Shown in pieces: positions 57,301-62,396 of a DNA stretch of 64,000 nt (its first letter is position 1; each line of letters begins with the position of its first letter). A program made the translations under genes and the position numbers. Below the pieces are notes generated by a model. It saw only the letters and a list, made by a program, of their open reading frames with translations. It ran no database searches and was not told the origin of the DNA. The DNA comes from Balaenoptera acutorostrata (Eukaryota; Chordata; Mammalia; Artiodactyla; Balaenopteridae): NCBI RefSeq assembly GCF_949987535.1, contig NC_080070.1, positions 13,273,770 to 13,337,769 of the forward strand, read 5' to 3'.

Positions 57301-58895
57301 AGATGTCTGCTGCATAGGAGCTCTGTGTGTCCCTCAGGATGCAGGGACTTCTCATTCCATTGCTTCCTTTGAATAGAGCAGTTCCTTGTACTGAGTATTA
57401 TGGGATAATCAGAAACTTAACTCTTGAATTGAAAGACATTTCTTTCCTTCAGAGCTGTTGGTGGTCAGGGTGGGAGCCATGGCCTTTATACCTCGTTGCA
57501 TTGATCTCATTCATAAGCAGCTGTGTGAAATAGTGCTCAGTGATAAGAACAGAATTGTAATTGAACCAGAAACAATTTTCCCAGCTTCCGGCTTGGTCTT
57601 CCTACCCCGCCTCCTGGGATGGGGGTGGGGAATAGCACTTGCAGTTAGAACTGTTTCTGGCTTTGATATTGGCTTTGATAATTCAACAAAGGTACAGTAC
57701 TTTGATTCTAATAAAGTATACTTTCTAATGCATACATGCTGTTTAGCTGTAAAAGTATCTGGGAACTGAGCAGAGAACCAGCAGTCTCATCAAGGCTTGA
57801 CAGTCTATTGAATCTGAAATTCCAGAGCGCCCAGAGCTGCTTTGGGCACTAGGCACCTTGCTCTATGCAACACAGCTGAAAAGTCTAGACAGTTAATGCC
57901 TTTTCTGACTACAGTTCATATATTCATGCAGTACTGTAAGTTTGCGACATTCAAATCATGCTCTGTGCATAATTAAAACAAAAAAAGCAATCGAAAGAAC
58001 CCAGCTGCGTACAGATGGTGGTGAGCTATGGCGATATCGGTCCCTCCAGGCTGACTCCCCTTCCTCCTTCACTGCCCGCTCCAGCACGGCTGGCTTCAGG
58101 TTGCCCCGTGCCCGCCCCGGTGCCTCTGAGCTCCACCTTTTCTGTGTGGGTACCTCAGGGGCTGGAGAGCCAATTCAGAGCCCTTCTCTGCCTCTAGGAA
58201 GGCTCACCTCCTGCTGCCGGCTCTAATTACCCATCCAGGGCTTTGAAGGTGAATTTCACTTTCTCACATAAAGTCTTGACCTCAGAACTGCATTATCAGT
58301 TTTTTTGGTTTTGTTTTCTGTCCTTCTCTTCCCTTTATGACTAAGCAGAAAGAGAGGAACAAAGTTTATGGGGGCCTCTCCCTACAGCTGTGTTTAAACC
58401 CCTAGTGACCTCCCTCTCAACAGGAAAATAAATTTTTGGCAGTCAGGTCGTCAGTTGCTTAGAGATTTTGCTCATCATACCATGGTTAATGCCAGTTCTT
58501 TGCTGACCTTAGCGGCACTTGAATAACCGTTTAACTTTTATCCTGTTTTCTTCTTTTAAAAGATATGTCTGAGTTTTGAAACCATTTAAAAGTATATCAA
58601 GCAAAGCAGTGTAGTTTTGGTTCCCCATGTGCGGCTTACTTGGTGAGCTTTCGTGTCTTTTCTGCCCTCCCTTTCCCACGTCTTGTCTTGTGAATGCAGG
58701 TTTTTCCTAGAGCAAAACAATCGGATATTTCAGACTTTGCTGGAGGTGTCCGCCAGTCAAGACAAAACTCTGACAGCTGAGCATGCCCGGGGCATGGGTC
58801 TAGACCCCCAAGGAGACCGGAGCTTTCTTATGGACCTGCTGGAGGCCTACGGCATCGATGTCATGTTGGTCATTGACAACCCCTGTTGCCCATAG
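3043..58895 (+). CDS. DENND11: DENND11 (LCHN/KIAA1147), DENN domain-containing protein 11, complete 9-exon CDS
   Basis: Joining 3043-3310, 23450-23549, 24495-24653, 50379-50532, 54990-55128, 56028-56159, 56298-56448, 56966-57034 and 58700-58895 gives 1368 nt, or 455 codons plus TAG. That equals the length I recall for the mammalian protein. All introns are GT-AG and the reading frame is continuous across every junction. The protein starts [13 protein letters not shown], has a variable Gly/Pro/Arg-rich segment at residues 20-55, then a tripartite DENN module: uDENN about 55-230, cDENN about 235-370, dDENN about 380-455. It ends [11 protein letters not shown]. Recognisable blocks are [43 protein letters not shown] and [19 protein letters not shown] proteins load GTP on Rab GTPases in membrane traffic; for this member GEF activity is predicted only, with a reported link to neurite growth and recovery after brain ischaemia. 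The start has a strong Kozak context (G at -3 and +4). No frameshift or premature stop is present. Confidence 0.95.
3925..4035. repeat. MIR-like remnant
   Basis: The order 'ctcgcataatctttaccctg', 'gtgcattttactggtgagag' and 'aagtgaatgagtaaat' parallels the MIR body ('ctcataacaaccctgtgaggta... attttacagatgagga... taagtaa'). It is old and weak. Confidence 0.4.
4980..5065. repeat. GT/CA-rich simple sequence
   Basis: Short imperfect runs of (GT)n followed by (CA)n ('gatgcacacacacacgcaca') occur near 5030-5055. Simple-sequence drift is the likely origin. Confidence 0.5.
5100..5290 (+). repeat. MIR SINE remnant
   Basis: The stretch 'cgaattctcatcaccattgt', then 'gatgatcgtttataaccaag' and 'gattaagtaacttggaaata', ending 'gactccgagtctggttgtct', follows the MIR order of CTCAT-rich, ATTA-rich, TTAAGTAACTTG and 'tctgactcc' elements. 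It is diverged, as expected for this old family. Confidence 0.6.
6435..6500. repeat. CT-rich simple repeat
   Basis: Runs of CTCTCTCT with CACACTCACTC interspersed cover this stretch of intron 1. No further function is apparent. Confidence 0.6.
7725..7835 (+). repeat. MIR/L2-like remnant
   Basis: The sequence 'accaccacttactgagtgcc' followed by 'caccgtggaccaggaactag' and 'ctaatcctttcaacaatctt' matches the 'ttactgagcacctactatgtgccaggcactg' and 'aatcctcacaacaa' stretches of the MIR consensus. Confidence 0.65.
9579..13357 (-). pseudogene. L1-1 ORF2 remnant (endonuclease/reverse transcriptase)
   Basis: The minus strand encodes, in broken pieces from 13281 down to 9579, the whole ORF2 order. First is an APE-type endonuclease with CCLKETHF and GDFNTPLT motifs (12544-13281). 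Next is a reverse transcriptase with [13 protein letters not shown] (within 11078-11359) and [14 protein letters not shown] (11396-11608). Last is a C-terminal Cys-rich segment with [20 protein letters not shown] (9579-10121). At least eight frame breaks are visible. The start region near 13357 was split by the SINE insertion. Confidence 0.9.
13371..13735 (-). mobile_element. CHR-type SINE inside L1-1
   Basis: This is a tRNA-derived SINE in minus orientation; its 5' end lies at 13735 ('ccaccagggaagtcct' on the + strand). It is bounded by 20-bp TSDs at 13351-13370 and 13736-13755 that differ at one position (gctatttt versus gccatttt). It inserted at the start of ORF2 of L1-1, so it postdates that L1. 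It belongs to the 'gaagtcc' 5'-end variant. Confidence 0.93.
14150..15000 (-). pseudogene. L1-1 ORF1 remnant
   Basis: The N-terminal half (15000 down to 14707) reads [20 protein letters not shown] and continues into a heptad-rich coiled coil ([20 protein letters not shown]). The C-terminal RNA-binding half is present at DNA level down to about 14150 but frameshifted. ORF1 normally encodes the trimeric nucleic-acid chaperone of L1. Confidence 0.8.
15905..16760. repeat. Old L1-type or other ancient repeat sequence
   Basis: The stretch includes 'cccatttgttgacattttgc' and 'taaatctcctaagaataagg', then 'cctacataaccacaatatca', phrases seen in old mammalian L1M-associated sequence. The part from about 16513 to 16740 is repeated in diverged form at about 18505-19080. 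Family and strand are uncertain. Confidence 0.45.
16795..18495 (-). mobile_element. Old truncated L1 (L1M-like)
   Basis: On the minus strand this matches the 3' part of an L1: antisense '...ggatcatgtggtaagaat...', 'ccaaactgtcttccaaagtg' and 'gtaccattttgcactcccac' are the ORF2 3' region, then 'cacttgttgaaaggactatc' and 'ctgttccattgatctatttg' further 5'. It is much more diverged than the L1s at 9.3 and 34-45 kb. Its 3' end is near 16795, and it is 5'-truncated near 18495. Confidence 0.75.
18644..18983 (+). mobile_element. CHR-type SINE, sense orientation
   Basis: The + strand starts 'ggcttccctggtggcgcagt' and ends in an AATAAAATAAATTAATTTAAA-like tail. It has a 14-bp perfect TSD, gaaagtaaatgcag, at 18630-18643 and 18984-18997. 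The body is the 'aagccaccacagtgagaagcc' variant. It is inserted in the old repeat described at 18505-19080. Confidence 0.95.
19135..19265 (+). repeat. L2-like remnant
   Basis: The run 'gtgctaagcactgtgctatg', 'ttgggatgtaaagataaaca' and 'agagttcctgcctttaagaa', then 'gtccagtctcctggggagac', matches the L2 order 'ggcactgtgctaggcgctgg... gatgaataagac... tgccctcaaggagctcacagtc'. It is an old copy in intron 1. Confidence 0.65.
19640..20085. repeat. Ancient interspersed repeat, unnamed
   Basis: This appears weakly related to the repeat pair at 27295-27725 and 30670-31095 (shared order: 'cccaaattaacagtgactta', later a 'cttcccttt...cacacctcacttctgcc' block, then a paragraph ending in '...ggtcctattccctataagaaag'). 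The family could not be named. Confidence 0.35.
20430..21620 (+). repeat. Old L1 3'-end fragment (L1M-like), interrupted
   Basis: Positions 21125-21400 read like the 3' end of an old sense L1: 'attgttcacagtagtgctgt', 'gcatcaacagttaaatagat', 'gctacatgcatcaacatgga' and 'gattgcatttatataaattt'. A matching upstream piece is at about 20430-20505. About 600 bp of other repeat-like sequence (20505-21115) separates them and was not identified. Confidence 0.6.
22560..22790 (+). repeat. L2 3'-end remnant
   Basis: The order 'gtctgtttgaggtcagggac', 'tgtgtcttatttgactttgg', 'agctccagcatctagctcag' and 'aaactcagtaattagggata' follows the L2 3' end ('gagggcagggactgtgtctg...ccagcgcctagcacagtgcc...caataaat'). 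It is old and diverged. Confidence 0.65.
23450..23549 (+). CDS. DENND11: DENND11 coding exon 2
   Basis: This 100-nt exon enters in phase 1 and leaves in phase 2. It encodes [20 protein letters not shown] and [13 protein letters not shown]. The acceptor is a good polypyrimidine tract ending CCCCCCAG; the donor at 23550 is GTAAGT, a perfect consensus. It forms part of the uDENN segment. Confidence 0.95.
23550..24494 (+). other. DENND11 intron 2 (945 bp)
   Basis: The donor is GTAAGT and the acceptor is CTATTTTAG. It contains a degraded antisense MIR near 24225-24345. Nothing else is recognised. Confidence 0.9.
24225..24345 (-). repeat. MIR SINE remnant
   Basis: Read on the + strand, the order 'gatgacccttggcgagttcc', 'tttgagccttggttgtccca' and 'tctgtgaggttgaggggctt' parallels the MIR core (loss of the acidic-tract wording, 'tgagcctcagtttcctcatctg'). 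This is an old, diverged copy inside intron 2. Confidence 0.6.
24495..24653 (+). CDS. DENND11: DENND11 coding exon 3
   Basis: This 159-nt exon is phase 2 on both sides. It encodes [40 protein letters not shown] and [14 protein letters not shown]. The donor at 24654 is GTATGT. The '[13 protein letters not shown]....[11 protein letters not shown]' block is the most characteristic uDENN signature of this protein. Confidence 0.95.
25242..25437 (-). mobile_element. Short CHR-type SINE
   Basis: This is a minus-strand SINE of about 195 bp, shorter than its neighbours, with the 'ccaccagggaagtccc' 5' end at 25437 and a TTTATTTATTTATTT tail. The TSD is 17 bp, catgtgtgtgtacttta, at 25225-25241 and 25438-25454. 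Compared with the longer copies it lacks the middle of the body. Confidence 0.93.
26134..26425 (-). mobile_element. CHR-type SINE
   Basis: A minus-strand copy of the 'ggcctctcactgtcgtggcc' variant. It has a 15-bp perfect TSD, attcccatgattctt, at 26119-26133 and 26426-26440. It is inserted in old repeat-like DNA of intron 3. Confidence 0.94.
26441..27130 (-). repeat. Possible old L1/HAL1 sequence, low confidence
   Basis: T-rich + strand DNA with 'tcttggctgggtataagatc', 'cttcttcctctcaggatgct' and 'cttcaggaacaccagttatg' resembles the antisense of an old L1 ORF1 region (compare 14250-14590, which has the same order in a younger copy). It is too diverged to trace reading frames. Confidence 0.4.
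27295..27725. repeat. Ancient repeat copy A (pairs with 30670-31095)
   Basis: The ends match the second copy: 'ccaaaatacactggctcaaa' near the start versus 'ccaaaatacagtgactcaaa' at about 30700, and 'ttgggtgaccttgtgaccag' versus 'ctgggtggccacgtgaccag' near the end, both followed by a 'gaagaagagaa' block. The middle is less alike. The family name is not known to me. Confidence 0.6.
28232..28585 (-). mobile_element. CHR-type SINE with 3'-transduced tail
   Basis: The SINE body (minus strand) covers about 28323-28585, with its A-rich tail at about 28290-28322. Beyond the tail lies about 45 bp of unrelated sequence (28246-28289) and then a second pure T run (28228-28245 on the + strand). The whole unit is bracketed by a 14-bp TSD, ccataaccactttt, at 28218-28231 and 28586-28599. 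That places the extra 45 bp inside the inserted unit. Confidence 0.9.
29074..30263 (-). mobile_element. 5'-truncated L1, antisense (L1-2)
   Basis: A 1.2-kb L1 3' end on the minus strand, with the 3' UTR at 29074-29451 ('catctttattggagtataat' on +) and the last 270 or so codons of ORF2. It ends abruptly at 30263 in the ORF2 region coding [21 protein letters not shown] short TSD, cctgcttttt, is at 29064-29073 and 30264-30273. It shares its 3' UTR type with the nested L1 at 34061-40231. Confidence 0.9.
29452..30260 (-). pseudogene. L1-2 ORF2 C-terminal remnant
   Basis: Broken frames give [20 protein letters not shown] (30018-30248) and [20 protein letters not shown] ending [13 protein letters not shown] (29452-29694). 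About 20 bp is missing near 29760, compared with the sister copy at 34735-34765. Confidence 0.85.
30670..31095. repeat. Ancient repeat copy B (pairs with 27295-27725)
   Basis: It shares both ends with copy A (see there). It also shares the middle phrase 'cacacctagcagcaagacag' versus 'cacacctgacagcaaaggac'. The two copies have the same orientation, about 3.4 kb apart, with younger insertions between them. Confidence 0.6.
31746..32150 (-). mobile_element. CHR-type SINE with about 115-bp 3'-transduced tail
   Basis: The SINE body is at about 31888-32150 (minus strand), with an A-rich tail at about 31870-31888. Further left lie T-runs and non-SINE sequence ('attcccctcatatttgttac...cattcagctttc') to 31751, then a terminal T run. 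The 9-bp TSD cgcattttt at 31737-31745 and 32151-32159 encloses all of this. The host old L1 is continuous across the two TSD copies, which fixes the insert ends. Confidence 0.88.
32253..32572 (-). mobile_element. CHR-type SINE
   Basis: A minus-strand copy of the 'cattgtggtggcttctcttg' variant. It has a 16-bp perfect TSD, tgctacattatttttt, at 32237-32252 and 32573-32588. It is inserted in the same old L1-like host about 100 bp from the preceding SINE. Confidence 0.94.
32941..33251 (-). mobile_element. CHR-type SINE
   Basis: A minus-strand copy of the 'ggcctctcccgctgcggaga' variant with a (TTTA)n tail. It has a 15-bp perfect TSD, ctagacttgattttt, at 32926-32940 and 33252-33266. A 15-bp non-A segment ('aaagacaatcagatg' on +) separates the tail from a second T run, so a very short 3' transduction is possible. 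Confidence 0.94.
33798..34054 (-). pseudogene. L1-A ORF2 C-terminal end, separated by the nested L1
   Basis: It encodes [20 protein letters not shown] and ends [12 protein letters not shown] with a stop at 33798. It continues the frame that is cut at 40232, six kb away. Confidence 0.88.
34438..38615 (-). pseudogene. L1-B ORF2 remnant
   Basis: The start is near 38615 ([12 protein letters not shown] start). The endonuclease part is split by the SINE (38245-38445 and 37549-37791). A 518-codon frame (35832-37388) holds the complete RT core with [55 protein letters not shown] and the catalytic [16 protein letters not shown] 324-codon frame (34438-35412) holds the Cys-rich end with [20 protein letters not shown]. 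Single frameshifts near 35800, 35500 and 37400-37550 kill it. Confidence 0.93.
37853..38210 (-). mobile_element. CHR-type SINE inside L1-B
   Basis: A minus-strand SINE of the 'gcagtggcttctcttgttgc' variant with an (ATTA)n tail. It has a 15-bp perfect TSD, tcaatttcccctttt, at 37838-37852 and 38211-38225. It is the third level of the nest: SINE in L1-B in L1-A in intron 3. Confidence 0.95.
38674..39566 (-). pseudogene. L1-B ORF1 remnant, nearly intact
   Basis: A start codon is visible at 39566 (MRRQKN...). One lesion near 39420 shifts the frame. From 39414 to 38674 an open run of 246 codons holds the coiled coil ([20 protein letters not shown]), the RRM ([20 protein letters not shown], then RHILIKLS) and the C-terminal domain ([14 protein letters not shown]) to the natural end QQMLKELL. 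Confidence 0.9.
40232..43799 (-). pseudogene. L1-A ORF2 remnant, main part
   Basis: From 43799 leftwards: endonuclease pieces ([20 protein letters not shown] in 43104-43508), then a 463-codon run (41716-43107). That run covers the central region and the RT palm, with [40 protein letters not shown] and [21 protein letters not shown] frameshift just before the catalytic FADD region follows; downstream frames are 41235-41693 and 40165-41409. The C-terminal 80 codons lie beyond the nested L1 at 33798-34040. Confidence 0.92.
43860..44762 (-). pseudogene. L1-A ORF1 remnant
   Basis: It starts [20 protein letters not shown] at 44762 and continues into a coiled coil ([20 protein letters not shown]) to a frameshift near 44340. 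The RNA-recognition and C-terminal parts are recognisable at DNA level to about 43860. Confidence 0.85.
45671..45992 (-). mobile_element. CHR-type SINE at the TSD of L1-A
   Basis: The minus-strand body runs to its 5' end at 45992. The left side has two T runs separated by 'aa', then 'gaaattcacggtc' and a (TTTA)n tail. The right flank (45993-46008) repeats ggttatgttattttt, the same sequence as the downstream TSD of L1-A. So this SINE used the L1 TSD as its own target. Confidence 0.92.
46010..46990. repeat. Old L1-like and other ancient repeat remnants
   Basis: Positions 46160-46260 read 'tatacttttcgtttatgttt' and 'gaaattttccatattgaaaa', an old repeat 3'-end phrase. Positions 46560-46830 resemble an antisense old L1 ('ccgtgaacatgagtatcctt', 'cattcctagaagtggaatcg', 'ttgggttgcagggtacgtac'). 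Edges are uncertain. Confidence 0.5.
48053..48400 (+). mobile_element. CHR-type SINE, first of a tandem pair
   Basis: A sense copy starting 'gacttccctggtggcgcagt', body variant 'gaagccaccgcaatgagaag', tail AAAAATAAATTAATTAATT. The flanks carry aaaatgtaaatttgg on the left (48038-48052) and again directly on the right (48401-48415). Confidence 0.94.
48417..48733 (+). mobile_element. CHR-type SINE, second of a tandem pair
   Basis: A sense copy starting 'ggcttccctagtggcgcagt', body variant 'gaggccgcgatagtgagagg', different from its neighbour. It ends in (AAAT)n, then 'taaaggtgctaataatttta' and a second A run. The right flank repeats aaaatgtaaatttg at about 48733-48746, the third copy of this target sequence. 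Confidence 0.94.
48895..49045 (+). repeat. MIR SINE remnant
   Basis: The stretches 'tttaaggaggggaaaaaagc', 'agttcagtagcttgaccgag' and 'atctcacagggaagaagtgg', then 'cagccatagccttgacgtca', follow the MIR core 'gaggaaactgaggctcagag.. taagtaacttgcccaaggtcacacagctagtaagtggcagagc'. A CRE-like TGACGTCA lies at 49035-49042. Confidence 0.65.
49324..49690 (-). mobile_element. MaLR-type LTR remnant (MLT1-like)
   Basis: The + strand reads 'tattagtttcctaacgctgc', 'agttctggaggctagaagtc', 'tccttggcttgtagatgcat' and 'gtgtccaaatttcccctttt', then 'ataaagacaccagtgatact'. This matches the antisense of old mammalian apparent-LTR (ERVL-MaLR) repeats. A short (TG)n run at 49576-49590 lies inside it. There are no coding genes, only LTR-type sequence. 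The subfamily is not certain. Confidence 0.65.
50379..50532 (+). CDS. DENND11: DENND11 coding exon 4
   Basis: This 154-nt exon enters in phase 2 (completing an Arg codon) and ends in phase 0. It encodes [40 protein letters not shown] and [11 protein letters not shown]. The donor at 50533 is GTAGGT. The CASPGSGGS stretch is a small, probably flexible loop between conserved blocks and is likely the most variable part of the exon. Confidence 0.95.
50975..51300. repeat. L2-like remnant
   Basis: 'gccaagtgttaggcgttggg' then 'agggtacaaagatc', a CT-rich tract at 51017-51090, and 'gaagctagttccagactgag' followed by 'ggaaggcatgagcaacagtg' resemble the L2 order. It is diverged. Confidence 0.5.
51300..51530 (+). 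repeat. MIR remnant with a 29-bp T homopolymer
   Basis: After the T run at 51364-51392 the sequence continues 'acagataaaccagttgaggt', 'aaggttcagtgacttggtta' and 'ttatagctagtaggagatag', then 'agccaggatgtaaacacagg', a good MIR match ('ttttacagatgaggaaactg...'). The T run sits where MIR normally has only four T residues. Confidence 0.75.
51850..52215. repeat. Ancient interspersed repeat
   Basis: 'ctgtattagttttatctgtt', 'gctgcatcacaaattgcccc' and 'aaattaatggtttaaaacag' begin a unit that continues 'ggcatggcttagctgggtcc' and 'tctcatgagattgcagtcaa'. This is a widespread old mammalian repeat type, possibly LTR-related. I cannot name the subfamily. Confidence 0.55.
53130..53285 (+). repeat. L2 3'-end remnant
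   Basis: 'gtgccagggcagggcctggc' and 'gcttagctcagggcacaaag', ending 'gaatgaatgaataaataagt', match the L2 3' end with its terminal (TGAA)n. Confidence 0.65.
54030..54190 (+). repeat. MIR SINE remnant
   Basis: 'ctccctattttacagatgag', 'gaaagtgagcccaaaatgct' and 'tgagtagagggcagagcagg', then 'actggcccccagcgttccct', closely follow the MIR core and 3' half. Confidence 0.75.
54335..54582. repeat. Minisatellite: 4 copies of a 62-bp unit
   Basis: Unit starts are at 54335, 54397, 54459 and 54521, all exactly 62 bp apart. Each begins tgcccgcacgtcac and contains 'gtttggggtctcacccggga' or a close variant. Copies 1 and 2 are nearly identical; copy 3 is the most diverged. It is GC-rich and CpG-rich and lies in intron 4, about 400 bp before exon 5. 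Because 62 is not a multiple of 3 and no frame has a stop, all three forward frames stay open and repeat the same peptide in shifted register. Confidence 0.95.
54990..55128 (+). CDS. DENND11: DENND11 coding exon 5
   Basis: This 139-nt exon starts in phase 0 and ends in phase 1. It encodes [40 protein letters not shown] and GVVCYR. This opens the cDENN region; the hydrophobic [15 protein letters not shown] run followed by a PPP turn is typical of a DENN core strand-helix unit. The donor at 55129 is GTAACT. Confidence 0.95.
55200..55510. repeat. Diffuse old mammalian repeat
   Basis: 'ttaggcctgggagtgacaca', 'attggattagtattgtggaa' and 'agtagtctggtgagggagaa' resemble a common old repeat phrase ('caggggagtgacatgatctg... 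gcagtagtccaggcgagaga'). The family is not named with confidence. Confidence 0.4.
55690..55697. promoter_or_regulatory. CRE-like palindrome TGACGTCA
   Basis: The perfect CREB/ATF consensus TGACGTCA is seen in a GC-rich part of intron 5. An 8-bp match can occur by chance in a window of this size, so activity is unproven. A second copy at 49035-49042 lies in an old MIR-like repeat. Confidence 0.3.
56028..56159 (+). CDS. DENND11: DENND11 coding exon 6
   Basis: This 132-nt exon runs from phase 1 to phase 1. It encodes [40 protein letters not shown] and SYVA. The run of four cysteines directly at the exon start is a distinctive feature. The donor at 56160 is GTGAGT. It belongs to the cDENN part of the fold. 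Confidence 0.95.
56160..56297 (+). other. DENND11 intron 6 (138 bp)
   Basis: This is a very short GC-rich intron with donor GTGAGT and acceptor AGCTCCCGCAG. Its sequence stays open in one frame, so retention would extend the reading frame for a while. Conserved splice signals on both sides argue for normal removal. Confidence 0.9.
56298..56448 (+). CDS. DENND11: DENND11 coding exon 7
   Basis: This 151-nt exon enters in phase 1 and leaves in phase 2. It encodes [40 protein letters not shown] and [11 protein letters not shown]. It is strongly charged and probably helical, linking cDENN to dDENN. The donor at 56449 is GTAGAT, a weaker match than the others. Confidence 0.95.
56449..56965 (+). 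other. DENND11 intron 7 (517 bp)
   Basis: The donor is GTAGAT and the acceptor is CCCCCCCGGCAG. A MIR-like remnant occupies about 56680-56800. Nothing else is recognised. Confidence 0.9.
56680..56800 (+). repeat. MIR-like remnant
   Basis: 'tccctattttatgacagtta', 'gaaaggtggtcacttgagtg' and 'ggattacacggggcagaacc', then 'agccctgaactccaagccct', parallel the MIR 3' half. Confidence 0.55.
56966..57034 (+). CDS. DENND11: DENND11 coding exon 8
   Basis: This is the shortest exon (69 nt), phase 2 on both sides, encoding [23 protein letters not shown] without the last base of Leu391. The donor at 57035 is GTAAGT. It is acidic and forms the entry to dDENN. Skipping it would remove exactly 23 codons and keep the frame. 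Confidence 0.94.
57035..58699 (+). other. DENND11 intron 8 (1.7 kb)
   Basis: The donor is GTAAGT and the acceptor is TTGTGAATGCAG, with a moderately pyrimidine-rich tract upstream. No exon or clear repeat is recognised. Confidence 0.85.
58700..58895 (+). CDS. DENND11: DENND11 coding exon 9, with stop codon
   Basis: It completes Leu391 and encodes [40 protein letters not shown] and [20 protein letters not shown], then PCCP, with TAG at 58893-58895. This is the dDENN segment and C terminus. The '[22 protein letters not shown]' block is the strongest single diagnostic of this protein. Confidence 0.95.
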
Positions 58896-61800
58896 GAAGG
58901 ATGAGTTCACCCAGGCCCCAGATGGCCTGATTTTTAATTAAGTTGACACAAAGGAACACTGTTTATACTTCCAACAAATGTAACTTTTGCATCTCCTTCC
59001 CTCCCTCCCAAGAGGTAAGATGAGAGCACCTTGGTTTTGTAGGTCGTTGGAAGCTACCACCTTCAGAGCTGCCGCTGGTGTGGTCTTAGGAGTTATCAAA
59101 GCAGATGCTCTCATTGCCTTGTTGAGGGACTTGAGGAGATGGGGCGAAGACCGCATATCACCAGGAGCGGGCCGAGCTCTGGAAACGTGGGGCTGGGCTG
59201 CTGAGAAAGTCTGTCTGGTCTTTGTCGCTTGACATATCAAGAATAAGAGAACTCTCCAGTGTGGCTTTGGGTCCACCTGCCCGAAGCAGAAGCTAGACCA
59301 GGTGGCTTTTCAAGGTTATTTTAATCAGTTCTGGAAGTCTAGTCTTGGGATCAAATCCCTTTTCCTATTTATTAGAGTAAATCTGTGTTTTCTCTGTTCA
59401 CGTAGGTAAGAGACTTCAAAGAGGGACAAAGGATATTTCTGTCACCAAGTATGAGCTTCTCTAAGGACAGATGACAGGGAGAGGTTGCTTCTCAGTCACC
59501 TGAGAACTAAAATTGTAGAATGAAGCTTGAAACCTTTCTCTGAGTGAGTTAATGGTGGCCACTCCACGTAATAGTCCTTTTTCTCTGAATCCCCTTTTCT
59601 TGGGACGGGCTGGCAGATTCCTTCGGGCCGATGTTAACAAGAGTGTGTACCAGTTTGGAGCCCTCGTAAACAAACTTCTCTTTAGCAGAGATGACATTTG
59701 TCGAGCTAAGTAATTGGGACCAGAGATGTACAGGTTTGTTAGCGAGCAAACGTGGCAGTCCCTCCACCCAGGAAAGTAGTTGGGAACCCTGAGTGTGAGC
59801 GATGAGCTCCTCTGCTTTGCTCTGGAACGTTCTGACCTGGGACAGCTCCTGTCGGCCCTGCCTGTTCTCTTTGGCTGGGGCGTTCAGTGGATGCCAGCTT
59901 AGGTGAGATGGCCACAGTTTGTTAGCCAGAGAAGCTAGCTCCTGGAGTAGCGTTTAGGTCTTTTGGGTCTGTTTAGGATTTTGACGTGGGATCCTGGGTT
60001 GTTGGTGACAGATAACTTCTTGCCCTTCACCATTCCTGCCTGGCTCTGTTATTGGAAAAACCATCAGTATATCCATGTCTGGGACCAAGTTCCAGCCAGG
60101 CAAATGTACACAGCAGAGAGAAAAAACTTCCAAATAGATGGATCACATGTCTTATCTCAAGACTAGCTTTATAGGGCTTATTGCTTTATTTAAAAATATT
60201 TTCACTGTAGCTCCTTGACATGGAATTCAAGACTAAAGAAATTCACATGTGGAAATGCAAACAGACATTGATTAATCAAGGTAGCATCTTTTATGTAAGT
60301 ATATAAGTTTGGGCATTGAATTGTAAACTGTACACTTTTCTCCTCTGTGGGTTTAGCCTTCATTTCAGTAATACATATGTTTACAAAAGAAAAAAAGAAT
60401 CTGTGTTTAGAAGCTGAAGCTTCAAAGCTTCCTGGAAGAGTGACTGTCTCCTCTTGCCCCTGGAGAAGAAGCGGCCTTTCTAACTTGGGTCAAGTTATGG
60501 TTACTTTTATACTTTTAGTGGTATCTGAAGGTTCAAGGCTTTCTAAGTTGGGGGTGGGTGGTCAGAAGTAGGGGTGGGCGTAAAAGGGACGGTCAGATTC
60601 TCGTGGAGGACACAGGCAGACCCCCTTTCTGTGCAACTGGGGAATTTTTTGGGAGAATACTCTTTTTAAGCACTTCTGCCCCAGAGGCCTTCTGCGTGTG
60701 AACGCTTTTGTTTTTGTGGTATTGTAACTCCAAGCTCAGACGTGCTGATGTAAAGGTAGTAGGATGAAGATGAGATTCCTGTATTTCCCTTTGAATGGTG
60801 GGCCTAGGCTTCTGTGCTCCTTTTAGCTCCCTGCCGTCCTAGGCAGCTGTCCCTCTGGCATCTCTGTGTGTCCCCCCGATGCTCACGCAGAGGTCTGGGC
60901 TGGGGGTGGTCCTGGGAGGGGTGCACCCATGAGGCAGTGCCACTCTGAGGTCATACGCACCCTGGGCTCGGCTGACCTTGAAGAGGAAACCCAAGAATCG
61001 GTTCTTCCCTGCATTGCCAGCTTCCTGGGCGGGTGGTGGGGTGGGGTGGGGGGCAGGAGTCTGGTGCAGCGCCCTCTGCTGGGCTGGCCAGCGCGCTCTT
61101 GCCCTGTAGTTACCCTTGTCACTGCCTGTGGTCCCCCAAGGATGCAGATGTGGAGCCTTTTGCTTCCGAGGTCAGAGATCACCGTTTGAAGGCTCCCGCC
61201 TTCTCCCTGATCGCTCAGGTGAGCAGTACCCACAGCATCACTTGCTGCCAGGTCTCGGAAAGGGGACTTCGTTGGTGAGGTACCAGGCAAGACTCCCTGC
61301 ACAGGGACGGCAGAAGCTAGAAGCCACACAGACCTGCTTTTGTGTCACTGTGGAAGTATTTTCTGAGAAACCATCTGCTTTTGTTTGGAAGCTTTGGAGA
61401 ATGTCCCTCTTCCCTGTCCTCCGTAGGGACAGGGCTTACTGTTATTACTGTGACCTTCTGGAGCAGGTTGGGAACCTCGGGTATGTTGACTGATGGTGGC
61501 CTTCTGTCCCTCTAGACTCTTGGACCACCTCCCTCCCTCCCCACCGCCCACCGCGCCAGCTGGCTTGGTCCTGCTGGGGAACTTTAAGCCTGATCTAACG
61601 CCAAGCTGTGAGCCACGTCCTAACTTGGAAACACTGCTGACCTGAGACACGGGGGCTGCCAGGTCATCCCTGAGTCAAGTTAGAAGAAATTCTCGGTGGC
61701 GAGAGTCTTTGTGGGACCTAGAATCCAGGCTCCGGGTTTGTTGATGTCTGTAAGATACGACAGAGTTCTGGTAAAATGGATTTTTCACTTGTGCAGGCTG

Positions 61801-62396
61801 GGCCGATGGTACCATTCAGCATTTGGGACAATGTCCAGTTGTCCTCTGGATTAGGACTCTTCAGGAGTCAGAAATGGTAGGACCTGTCTTTCACCAGACC
61901 AAAAAGTATGGGCCAAATAATAGTTTAGAATTAGCTTTGGCTTTTGCTAAGCATGAAGCACTCCTTAGGCCTGGTGTAGATCCCTTCTAATGTAAGTGCC
62001 TGTACAGTCCTCAGTGAGTTATGATTGCTGTGCATCAGCAGGCATTTGTCTCCGGTAGCCATCATTCATCCTGGCATCATGTCTTCCATTTGGCTGGAGA
62101 TGGGAAGTTAAATTCATTGATATATTGATAGAAATAATTTAGCATAGGAATTTGCATTTATAACTTACCTTGTTTTGTCCCACGTGAAAATCAAGATGGG
62201 AAATTTAAGTATAGCACAGGGTGCAGATAATTCTCAATACCACGTGTGAAGATTCATTTATCAGTGTAACTACCTATGATATTTTAGCTAGAAGATAAAG
62301 ATAAATGAAATCATAGCTGAATCACTGTTTTTCATTCTGGTGGTTATGAGGATGAACTTGCTATTTGTCTTGATACACTGAAAGCCCTTCAAACGC

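Noticed and set aside
58653..58895. A separate 80-codon gene starting at 58653
   Set aside because: The 3' part is DENND11 exon 9. The upstream ATG lies in intron 8, before the AG at 58698-58699.
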